This document shows positions 1-7,377 of a DNA stretch of 33,747 nucleotides, piece after piece. The notes below the pieces were generated by a model, which made no database searches, was not told where the DNA came from, and worked only from the letters and a program-made list of their open reading frames with translations. The stretch covers positions 1-33,747 of the forward strand of contig CAMTOJ010000041.1 in NCBI GenBank assembly GCA_947074145.1, given 5' to 3'. Source of the DNA: an uncultured Bacteroidales bacterium. Its GTDB lineage: Bacteria; Bacteroidota; Bacteroidia; Bacteroidales; JAUNSR01. Position 1 is the first letter of the stretch. Each line of letters starts with the position of its first letter. The position numbers were made by a program, and so were the translations under genes.

Positions 1-47
1 GAGATGGAATCTCGTGACTGGAGTTCAGACGTGTGCTCTTCCGATCT
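1..47 (+). other. Illumina TruSeq index-primer/adapter remnant (contamination)
   Basis: Not genomic DNA. Positions 1-5 match the end of the P7 flow-cell sequence, 6-13 (GGAATCTC) fit an 8-base i7 index, and 14-47 match the 34-base TruSeq read-2 adapter that ends in CTCTTCCGATCT. The biological sequence begins at about 48. It means the contig end was built from an untrimmed read and that the true neighbour on this side is unknown. Confidence 0.97.
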
Positions 48-338
48 AAACACATAATAACAAATATCTAAATATCAAACAACTAAAAACACCTTTGACA
101 ATAACTAATAATATGTCGTCTTTTATAAGTACATTTCTATTTACAATTTGGACACATTAATTGATTAAATAATTTTTAACCTAATAATTGTTTTATAGTG
201 ATTATTTATTGTTAAATACTAGAACCCTCAAAGATTAATAAGAATAAAAATAAATATACTTATAGCCTTTATTGATTTAAAATTATATTTTCAAATCCTT
301 CTATAATGATTACAGGAAGAATAATTAATAGATTATTA
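48..338. other. AT-rich non-coding stretch downstream of the EF-G-like gene
   Basis: About 290 bases with no open frame of useful length on either strand and no RNA gene that I recognise. It lies downstream of the EF-G-like gene's terminator and runs into the adapter. I see no match to the TAnnTTTG promoter box in either orientation; TACAATTTG at about 144-152 has one base too many in the spacer. Confidence 0.5.
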
Positions 339-370
339 ATAAAAAAAATGCCATTATTTCTAATGGCATT
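339..370 (-). terminator. Intrinsic terminator of the EF-G-like gene
   Basis: A perfect 10-bp inverted repeat, AATGCCATTA (347-356) and TAATGGCATT (361-370), has a 4-nt loop. Read on the minus strand, the stem is followed by a run of U from the A-tract at 341-348. It sits about 30 bases past the stop codon at 400. Confidence 0.85.
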
Positions 371-399
371 TTCTATAATTATATTTTAAGAGTTAATTT

Positions 400-2559
400 T
401 TAATCTGCATCCTGAGTTTCCTCGTAGGCTTTCAACAATTTTTCCTGAACATCTCCGGGAACTAATTCATATGAAGAAAAATTCATTGTAAAAGAAGCTC
501 TTCCTCCGGAAATTGAACTTAAAGATGTTGAATAGGAGGACAATTCTTTTAGAGGAACTTTTGCCTGAAGCTTTTCAAACCCGTTTTCACTGGACATTCC
601 CATTATTATTGCTCTTCTACCCTGAAGATCACTCATCACATCCCCCATTTTATCGCCGGGAACGAGAACTTCTATATCATAAATAGGCTCAAGAATTTTA
701 GGAGCTGCCTGTTTAAATGCATCACTGAAAGCATTTCTACCGGCAAGACGGAATGAAATTTCATTAGAATCTACGGGATGCATTTTACCATCATATACAC
801 AAATTCTTACATCTCTTGCATAGGATCCTGTCAATGGTCCCTGTTCCATTCTATCCATCAAACCTTTTAATATCGCAGGAAGGAATCTTGTATCTATCGA
901 ACCACCTACAATACAATTTACAAATACGAGTTTACCACCCCAATCTAGTTCATATGTTTGTGTATCTCTTACAGTCATTCTATACTCTTGTCCATTAAAC
1001 TTAAATGCTGAAGGTGACGGCATACCTTCATAATATGGTTCTATCACCATATGAACTTCACCAAACTGACCGGCTCCACCAGATTGTTTCTTATGTCTAT
1101 AATCTGCTCGAGCTGCCTTAGTTATAGTTTCTCTATAAGGAATACGTGGTTCAACAAACTCAAGCTCAATCTTTTCATTATTTTCAATTCTCCATTTAAG
1201 AGTTCTAAGGTGAAATTCTCCCTGACCGTGAACTACCGTTTGACGAAGTTCTTTTGATTGTTCAACTATCCAAGTAGGATCTTCCTCATGCATTCTTGTA
1301 AGGAGCTCACTTAGTTTCTCTGTTTCAGATTCATTCTTAGCATATATAGCTCTGCGGAATTTCGGTGCTGGATATTTAATAAAATCAAATTCGTTATCAC
1401 ATCCTTTACCATTAAGAGTATTACCGGTTCTGACATCTTTAAGTTTAACAGCTACACCAATATCACCGGCAACAAGCTCCTCTACTTTATTTCTTATCTG
1501 ACCGCTTACACAATAAATCTGCGAAAGTCTCTCTTTTGAATCATTCCTTGAAGTATTTATCAAATCATCACCCTCTTTCACTTTACCGGACATAACCTTA
1601 AAATATGAAACTTCTCCTATATGTGGTTCTACTGTGGTTTTGAAAAAAAACAAACTTGTCTCTTTTGAGCTATCCGGTTTGATCTCCTCTCCCTTAGTAT
1701 TCAGAACAGCAGGCATATCATTGACAAAAGGCACTACATTTCCAAGAAATTCCATTAATCTGCGCACTCCCATATCTTTTTCTGCATCTGCACAAAAAAC
1801 AGGGAATATAGATCTATTTACAAGACCCTCTCTGATACCTAATCTCATTTCATCTTCGCTCAATGTACCTTGATCGAAGAATTTATCCATTAATTCATCA
1901 TCATTTTCAGCTGCAGCTTCTACCAACTGCTGATGTAGCATCTCTGCTCTCTCCTTTTCATTTTCAGGAATCTCTGAAATTTCAGGAATTCCTCCCTCCG
2001 GTTTCCATGTAAACATCTTCATCAATAAAACATCGATCACGGCATTAAATCCTGATCCGCAATTGATTGGATATTGAACAGCAACTACATGAGATCCGAA
2101 ATTCTCTTTCAATTGCTCGAAAGTTCTCTCAAAGTCTGCATTTTCCAAATCAAGCTTATTCACAAGAAAAATTACGGGCTTTGATGTTTCTTTTGTAAAT
2201 CGAAACAGATTCATTGTTCCAACTTCGACTCCATACTGTGCATCAACCATCATTAAAGCAGTATCGGTTACATTCAGAGCCGTGATTGTGGACCCGATAA
2301 AATCGTCAGATCCCGGACAATCAATAAAATTCAATTTTTTGCCCAGATACTCAGCATAAAAAACAGTAGAAAATACAGAATAACCATACTCTTTTTCTAC
2401 AGGAAAATAATCGCTGACTGTATTTTCATTTAATACACTTCCTCTGCGTTTTATAACTCCACACTCGAAAAGCATTGCTTCTGCAAGTGTGGTCTTACCT
2501 ACTCCTTTACTACCTAATAAGGCAATATTCTTAATTTCATTCGATTGATATACTTTCAT
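400..2559 (-). CDS. fusA2: EF-G-like translation factor with degenerate GTPase motifs (EF-G2-like)
   Basis: A 719-residue elongation-factor-G paralogue with the normal five-domain layout. The P-loop is GSKGVGKT (16-23) and the NKLD guanine-specificity motif is at 134-137. The domain IV tip motif HKKQSGGAGQFG is intact, which suggests it still enters the ribosomal A site. The GTPase centre is altered: the switch I ERGITI-type sequence reads EYGYSV (57-62), and switch II reads DCPGSDDF (80-87), where canonical EF-G has DxPGHxDF, so the catalytic His is replaced by Ser. In Bacteroides thetaiotaomicron a second EF-G (EF-G2) has been reported to support translocation without GTP hydrolysis and to accumulate in carbon starvation. 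Assigning this protein to that group is my inference. It has its own terminator, is separated from yebC by 239 bases containing yebC's terminator, and so is probably monocistronic. I could not place its promoter. Confidence 0.85.
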   Translation of the reverse strand: MKVYQSNEIKNIALLGSKGVGKTTLAEAMLFECGVIKRRGSVLNENTVSDYFPVEKEYGYSVFSTVFYAEYLGKKLNFIDCPGSDDFIGSTITALNVTDTALMMVDAQYGVEVGTMNLFRFTKETSKPVIFLVNKLDLENADFERTFEQLKENFGSHVVAVQYPINCGSGFNAVIDVLLMKMFTWKPEGGIPEISEIPENEKERAEMLHQQLVEAAAENDDELMDKFFDQGTLSEDEMRLGIREGLVNRSIFPVFCADAEKDMGVRRLMEFLGNVVPFVNDMPAVLNTKGEEIKPDSSKETSLFFFKTTVEPHIGEVSYFKVMSGKVKEGDDLINTSRNDSKERLSQIYCVSGQIRNKVEELVAGDIGVAVKLKDVRTGNTLNGKGCDNEFDFIKYPAPKFRRAIYAKNESETEKLSELLTRMHEEDPTWIVEQSKELRQTVVHGQGEFHLRTLKWRIENNEKIELEFVEPRIPYRETITKAARADYRHKKQSGGAGQFGEVHMVIEPYYEGMPSPSAFKFNGQEYRMTVRDTQTYELDWGGKLVFVNCIVGGSIDTRFLPAILKGLMDRMEQGPLTGSYARDVRICVYDGKMHPVDSNEISFRLAGRNAFSDAFKQAAPKILEPIYDIEVLVPGDKMGDVMSDLQGRRAIIMGMSSENGFEKLQAKVPLKELSSYSTSLSSISGGRASFTMNFSSYELVPGDVQEKLLKAYEETQDAD

Positions 2560-2726
2560 GGGTATAAGATTTTAAGTTAGACAATCGTTTAATTTTACTT
2601 TCAGTAACCTAAATTTAGATTATTATATAAACAATCGTCATTAATTATCTATGTTTCATAGCATTTAATTTTATATCTATTTAACTTTTAACAGATAAGT
2701 GGAAATTTTAATAATAAATCTGTATA

Positions 2727-2776
2727 CCAAAAATCCCCGCCACAAATAATAAAATATTTGTAGCGGGGATTTTTGG
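2727..2776 (-). terminator. Strong hairpin terminator after yebC
   Basis: A long hairpin: CCAAAAATCCCCGC (2727-2740) pairs with 2763-2776, then after one mismatch 2742-2748 pairs with 2755-2761, around a 6-nt loop. The A5/T5 ends of the stem supply the U-tract on the minus strand. It follows the yebC stop at 2799 and separates that unit from the EF-G-like gene. Confidence 0.85.
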
Positions 2777-2798
2777 TTTTATTGAAAGTTGACTTAAA

Positions 2799-3524
2799 TT
2801 ACTCCTCGTCTGATTCTTGCATATTGTGATATACGTTTTGAACATCCTCGTCATCTTCAAACTTTTCAAGAAGTTTGTCAATCACAGCACGTTGTTCGGC
2901 GTTTAATTCCTTAACATCATTAGGGATTCTTTCAAACTCTGAAGAGATAATCTCAAAACCTGCACCCTCAAGATATTTCTGTATATCAGAATATGATTCA
3001 TAAGCTCCATAAAGAGTGATTTCTCCCTCTTCTGCCACGATCTCATCCACACCGAAATCAATTAGTTCAAGTTCAAGTTCCTCCATATCAAGACCCTCTT
3101 TTTCTTTCACTTTAAATACAGATTTATGATCGAAAAGGAAAGTCAAAGAACCTGAAGTACCAAGAGAACCACCATATTTATTGAAGTAACTTCTTACGTT
3201 TGCCACTGTTCTTGTATTGTTGTCTGTAGCTGTTTCTACTACAACTGCAATACCAAATGGCCCGTATCCTTCATATACTATCTCTTTATAATCTGAAGCA
3301 TCTTTATCCGTTGCCTTCTTAATAGCTCTTTCTATTGTATCCTTTGGCATATTAGCAGCTCTTGCATTTTGCAACAACGCTCTTAATCTTGAATTTGCTG
3401 AAGGATCAGGCCCGGCTGATTTAACGCTGATAGTGATTTCTTTTCCGATTTTTGTAAACGTACGAGACATATTACCCCAACGTTTCATTTTTCTGGCTTT
3501 ACGATATTCAAACGCTCTTCCCAT
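2799..3524 (-). CDS. yebC: YebC/PmpR (TACO1) family protein
   Basis: A 241-residue member of the YebC/TACO1 family, with the basic N-terminus typical of Bacteroidetes members (MGRAFEYRKARKMKRWGNMSR), the conserved SANSRLRALLQNARAANMPKDTI segment at about 42-64, and the YEGYGPFGIAVVVE motif near 83-97. The length is usual. The family was long annotated as transcriptional regulators. Work on TACO1 and bacterial YebC links it to translation, in particular relief of stalling on proline-rich stretches. The start follows the pheT stop by only 51 bases with no convincing terminator between, so it is probably co-transcribed with pheT. The acidic C-terminus (DDEDVQN..ESDEE) is usual. Confidence 0.92.
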   Translation of the reverse strand: MGRAFEYRKARKMKRWGNMSRTFTKIGKEITISVKSAGPDPSANSRLRALLQNARAANMPKDTIERAIKKATDKDASDYKEIVYEGYGPFGIAVVVETATDNNTRTVANVRSYFNKYGGSLGTSGSLTFLFDHKSVFKVKEKEGLDMEELELELIDFGVDEIVAEEGEITLYGAYESYSDIQKYLEGAGFEIISSEFERIPNDVKELNAEQRAVIDKLLEKFEDDEDVQNVYHNMQESDEE

Positions 3525-3575
3525 ATTTAATTTATTTTCTTTATTATATCAAACCGCCATTTAGACGGTAAAAAA

Positions 3576-6038
3576 TTATCTTAATGTTGCTCCTATCTTA
3601 GCTTCAAAACTCTTTATCAGACGAGACATGATATTTTCGATCTGCTTTTCGTTAAGAGTCTTTGTTTCATCTTGCAGAATAAAGCTCACTGCATACGACT
3701 TCTTACCTGATGGAAGATTTTTACCTTCATATACATCGAAAAGATATACATCTTTAAGAAGTTTTTTATCAGTTTCGTATGCTATTGATTCTATCTGTGA
3801 AAATTTCACACTACTGTCAACCAATAATGCAAGATCACGTTTAACAGGTGGATATTTTGATATTTCTGTATAAGTTATCTTAGCTTTAGAGGCTTCTTTC
3901 ATCAACATATCCCAATCAATTTCAGCAAAATACACTTCCTGCTCAATATCAAATTTGGTTAGAATCTTATTGGTTATTATACCTAAAGAAGCTATAGATT
4001 TTCCACTTGGTAAAATATAATCAAGACCAACAGAATAGATATCATTAGAATATTGATTAAGCTTCATTTTTGAAATATTCAATCCCAAACGACTGAAAAT
4101 ATTCTCAACTACAGCTTTCAACATAAATATGCTGTTTTTTTCATCAGCATGAGCCCAGCTTCCCTCTATTTTTAGTCCTGTCATCCAAACTCCTATCTTA
4201 GCTGATTCTTTATAAGGAGCTAATACTTTCTCATCATTTTTCTTCTCTGCATTGAAATATTGGCAGTTTCCATATTCGAAGAATCTCAGATTTGATGATC
4301 TATAATTTATATTGCGTGCGATACTCTGAAGACCACCAAAAAGTAAAGTCTGACGCATCACATTCAAATCATTACTCAAAGGGTTAATTAGTTTCACACA
4401 GTTTGAAGCAGGATATGTTTCAAGCTCTAAATAAAAACTTTCAGAAGTCAATGAGTTATTAAGTATCTCTCTGAACCCGTCACCTACAAGCTGTTCTGCT
4501 ATAAGCTGTTGAAGAGAATAACTCTCATCAGTTTTTGTCTTATATGAAAGATTGGATTTTACGCTATCACTGAAATCAATATTATTGTAACCGTAAATTC
4601 TAAGGATATCTTCGATTATATCACATTCACGAGTTACATCAACACGATAAGTCGGAACTTTAACAACAATAGCTTCTGTAGTTTCTGAAACAGTTGTCAT
4701 TTCAAGACTTTTCAATATATTCTTAACAGATTCCTGTGGTATATCATTACCTATAAGTGTGTTAACATTCTTATATGTTACAGTTACTTCCGTTTCTTCG
4801 ATAGGTGTAGGATAAATATCAACAGGTTGACCTGTTATTTGTCCTCCTGCTATCTCTTTAATAAGCAGAGCTGCACGTTTCAATACATATATAGTATTGT
4901 TAGGATCTGCGCCTCTTTCAAAACGGAATGAAGAATCAGTATTTAGGGCATGACGACGAGCTGTTTTTCTTACACTTGTCGGATTAAAATATGCTGATTC
5001 AAGAAAAATATTCTTAGTCGTATCTTTTACGCCTGAATTAAGTCCACCGAACACTCCTGCAATACACATAGGATCCTGGGTATTGGCAATCATAAGATCA
5101 CTTTCATTAAGAGTGCGCTCAACCTCATCAAGAGTCATAAATTTAGTTCCGGTTTCGAAATTACGAACAATAACTTTTCTTCCCGGTATCTGTTCAAGAT
5201 CAAATGCATGAAGAGGATGTCCTGTTTCATGTAACACATAATTTGTGATATCCACAACATTATTGATCGGACGAAGACCAATTGAATTAAGTCTGTCCTT
5301 AAGCCATTCAGGACTCTCTGCTATTGTTACTCCCTCAATTGTTACACCACTATATCTCGGACAAGCAGCAGGTGACCAAACTTCAACAGTAGTTGCATCA
5401 TCCTCTTTATCGACTGCAAAAGCATCAACGGAAGGCTTTGTTAAAGTCACATCACAACCATTCTGATTAAGATAAGCAGCAAGGTCTCTTGCCACTCCAT
5501 AATGAGAAGCTGCATCTACCCTATTTGGTGTGATATCTACTTCAAGTATGTAATCACTTTTTATATTATAATATTCCTTAGCAGGCATACCGATAGGTGC
5601 ATCCTCAGGTAAAACGATAATTCCTTCATGTGAAGTTCCAATACCTATTTCATCTTCTGCACAAATCATACCAAAAGATTCTTCTCCTCTGATTTTTGAT
5701 TTTTTTATCTGAAAACTATCTTCTCCGGCATATAAAGTTGTCCCAACTGTTGCAACAACTACATTTTGCCCGGCTGCAACATTTGCTGCTCCACAAACAA
5801 TCTGAGTTGGATTTCCGTCTCCAAGATCAACTGTTGTTACATGAAGATGATCGGAATTAGGATGATCTACACATGTTAACACTTTACCGATGACAAGACC
5901 TTCAAGTCCACCCTTTATGGTTTGTACCTCCTCTATCCCTCCGGTTTCAAGACCGATAGATGTAAGAGCTGCAGACACCTGGTCTGGTGTTAGATCAAAG
6001 TTTAAATAATCTTTTAGCCAATTGTAAGAAATATTCAT
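3576..6038 (-). CDS. pheT: Phenylalanine-tRNA ligase beta subunit
   Basis: An 820-residue PheT, the usual length for bacterial beta subunits. In order: N-terminal segment, EMAP/OB-type tRNA-binding domain (about 42-153), B3/B4 editing region following VDITPNRVDAASHYGVARDLA (about 168-190), B5 domain (about 410-480), the catalytic-like core, and a C-terminal ferredoxin-fold anticodon-binding domain beginning near SKYPPVKRDLALLVD (about 727-820). It forms an alpha2-beta2 tetramer with PheS and charges tRNA-Phe in the cytoplasm. pheS is not adjacent, which is common in Bacteroidetes. It has a promoter-like box about 83 bases upstream and probably heads an operon with yebC. Confidence 0.97.
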   Translation of the reverse strand: MNISYNWLKDYLNFDLTPDQVSAALTSIGLETGGIEEVQTIKGGLEGLVIGKVLTCVDHPNSDHLHVTTVDLGDGNPTQIVCGAANVAAGQNVVVATVGTTLYAGEDSFQIKKSKIRGEESFGMICAEDEIGIGTSHEGIIVLPEDAPIGMPAKEYYNIKSDYILEVDITPNRVDAASHYGVARDLAAYLNQNGCDVTLTKPSVDAFAVDKEDDATTVEVWSPAACPRYSGVTIEGVTIAESPEWLKDRLNSIGLRPINNVVDITNYVLHETGHPLHAFDLEQIPGRKVIVRNFETGTKFMTLDEVERTLNESDLMIANTQDPMCIAGVFGGLNSGVKDTTKNIFLESAYFNPTSVRKTARRHALNTDSSFRFERGADPNNTIYVLKRAALLIKEIAGGQITGQPVDIYPTPIEETEVTVTYKNVNTLIGNDIPQESVKNILKSLEMTTVSETTEAIVVKVPTYRVDVTRECDIIEDILRIYGYNNIDFSDSVKSNLSYKTKTDESYSLQQLIAEQLVGDGFREILNNSLTSESFYLELETYPASNCVKLINPLSNDLNVMRQTLLFGGLQSIARNINYRSSNLRFFEYGNCQYFNAEKKNDEKVLAPYKESAKIGVWMTGLKIEGSWAHADEKNSIFMLKAVVENIFSRLGLNISKMKLNQYSNDIYSVGLDYILPSGKSIASLGIITNKILTKFDIEQEVYFAEIDWDMLMKEASKAKITYTEISKYPPVKRDLALLVDSSVKFSQIESIAYETDKKLLKDVYLFDVYEGKNLPSGKKSYAVSFILQDETKTLNEKQIENIMSRLIKSFEAKIGATLR

Positions 6039-6121
6039 ATTATGTTGTTTAATTTTCTATAAGAATGGTTATGAAAAGAGGTGTTTAAATCCTTCTATTT
6101 TCATGAATTTCATAAACTCGC

Positions 6122-6129
6122 CAAAGTTA
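6122..6129 (-). promoter_or_regulatory. Probable -7 box for pheT-yebC
   Basis: On the minus strand this reads TAACTTTG, a full match to the Bacteroides -7 consensus TAnnTTTG, 83 bases before the pheT start. No good TTG stands at the expected -33 distance, so only the -7 element is supported. Confidence 0.5.
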
Positions 6130-6185
6130 ATAAGAATATTCATAATTAAGTATTTTATAGATACCATTAATAGATAAAAAAGAGC

Positions 6186-6220
6186 AAAGCCCGGTCACAA
6201 ATTATATGTAACCGGGCTTT
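6186..6220 (-). terminator. Intrinsic terminator after the GH43 gene
   Basis: AAAGCCCGGT (6186-6195) pairs perfectly with 6211-6220. After one mismatch ACA (6197-6199) pairs with TGT (6207-6209). On the minus strand a run of six U follows a few bases later (A-run at about 6176-6181). It lies 23 bases past the stop at 6244. Confidence 0.85.
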
Positions 6221-6243
6221 TATATTACTCTTTAATATATTTC

Positions 6244-7257
6244 TTATTTAGAAATTCCATATTTTTCAATAAGAGATTTTTTCTCTTTTGCAGTGATAGG
6301 AAGAATAGTTCCGTGACGCGGATGGAAGTTCATAGATATATCACTATCGATAACTTTGAAATTGTCAAGGTCAGTAGTTTCACAAAACTGATAAGATCCA
6401 GCCATATACATATCATACATTAAGATATATTTGTCAGAATTGATTAGTTTGAAAACACCCGATCCCTCAACTGCATGAGTAGTTTGTTGTTTATAGTCCG
6501 ACGATTCGGTCCACTCTCCCGATGTTAACGATTTTGTAGTTGCTTTTCTAATTCCATTACCGTGTCCTTCTGTTTTATAAAACATGTGATACAGTCCATC
6601 TTTATAAATGATATCTCCATCAATACAAGATCTTCCGTCAGTTGGTAAGAATAGCACTTTTGGTTCACCTATAAAATCTGTAAAATCATCGTTTGCGTAA
6701 GCATAATAAATAATATCAGGATTATGATCACCATGTTTCATTGACCAATAAACCATATATTTATTTGCTTCATGATCAAATACAGTCTGAGGAGCCCATA
6801 CTCTAAGAAGATCTTCTTGTCCTTCATATCTGTTCTGAATATTTATATTCGAAGATGTCCAGTTGATAAGGTCATTTGATTTTAGCATTACAAGAGCACG
6901 ATTAGAACTCCATCCGTTTGCAGAAACCATATCGGTCAATACAAGATAGAAAGTTTTGCCATCTTCACCTCTTAAGATATGAGGATCTCTAACTCCTCCG
7001 GTCGATGCTATCTCTTTTGAATCGATTACCGGTTTGTTGTCATTAAGATAATGATAATTGTATCCATCCTCACTAATAGCATATCTTACAGCTTCTTCTG
7101 AAATATCGTTTCCTGTAAAATAAGTAAATAAATAAGCATCAAAATCTTTTTCCGTAATCTTTGCCTCAGCTGGTGTACACTGAGTCATTGAAATCATAGT
7201 TCCGGCAGCTAATATTGCCAATGATAGGTTAGTTAGTTTTCTGAATCCTTTTCTCAT
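6244..7257 (-). CDS. Glycoside hydrolase family 43 protein, secreted, possibly lipoprotein
   Basis: A 337-residue five-bladed-propeller glycosidase of the GH43 type; such enzymes usually release alpha-L-arabinofuranose or beta-xylose from plant polysaccharides. The N-terminus is a signal sequence with a Cys at 27 (ISMTQC), so lipidation is possible, but the residues after it (TPAEAK) are not as acidic as in the other lipoproteins here. Motifs: DAYLFTYFTGN (40-50), GGVRDPHILR (87-96, candidate base D91), WAPQ (154-157), CIDGDI (211-216, D213 or D215) and VEGSGVFK (263-270, candidate acid E264). Catalytic assignments are by position in the fold, not proven. It follows the GH51 gene by 103 bases and has its own promoter there. 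Subfamily and exact substrate are not resolved. Confidence 0.85.
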   Translation of the reverse strand: MRKGFRKLTNLSLAILAAGTMISMTQCTPAEAKITEKDFDAYLFTYFTGNDISEEAVRYAISEDGYNYHYLNDNKPVIDSKEIASTGGVRDPHILRGEDGKTFYLVLTDMVSANGWSSNRALVMLKSNDLINWTSSNINIQNRYEGQEDLLRVWAPQTVFDHEANKYMVYWSMKHGDHNPDIIYYAYANDDFTDFIGEPKVLFLPTDGRSCIDGDIIYKDGLYHMFYKTEGHGNGIRKATTKSLTSGEWTESSDYKQQTTHAVEGSGVFKLINSDKYILMYDMYMAGSYQFCETTDLDNFKVIDSDISMNFHPRHGTILPITAKEKKSLIEKYGISK

Positions 7258-7311
7258 AAATATAAATGGGTTAATAAATAATGTATAATGTGTTGAGTCA
7301 TTTAATTAATA

Positions 7312-7341
7312 ATCGGAGCGTCGAAATTCTGACGCCCCGAT
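7312..7341 (-). other. Hairpin at the 5' end of the GH43 transcript
   Basis: ATCGG-A-GCGTC (7312-7322) pairs with GACGC-C-CCGAT (7331-7341) with one internal mismatch and an 8-nt loop. It begins directly after the -7 box, so it would form the very 5' end of the GH43 mRNA. No U-run follows it, which argues against a terminator. It may protect the 5' end or act as an attenuator in readthrough from GH51. Confidence 0.55.
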
Positions 7342-7346
7342 ATTGG

Positions 7347-7377
7347 CAAATATAAGACAATTATTTTTTCTTTACAA
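7347..7377 (-). promoter_or_regulatory. Promoter of the GH43 gene, overlapping the end of the GH51 gene
   Basis: On the minus strand TTG (7377-7375), exactly 20 bases, then TATATTTG (7354-7347): a full match to the Bacteroides -33/-7 promoter. The -33 element lies inside the last codons of GH51 (stop at 7361). It allows GH43 to be expressed without GH51. Confidence 0.65.

Noticed and set aside
94..99. TTGACA as a -35 promoter element near the left end
   Set aside because: Bacteroidetes use a different primary promoter (TTG and TAnnTTTG), no TAnnTTTG stands at the right distance, and no gene follows on the plus strand.
3553..3569. Terminator between pheT and yebC
   Set aside because: The ACCG/CGGT stem is only 4-6 bp and is followed by mixed sequence rather than a U-run. 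The genes are probably co-transcribed.
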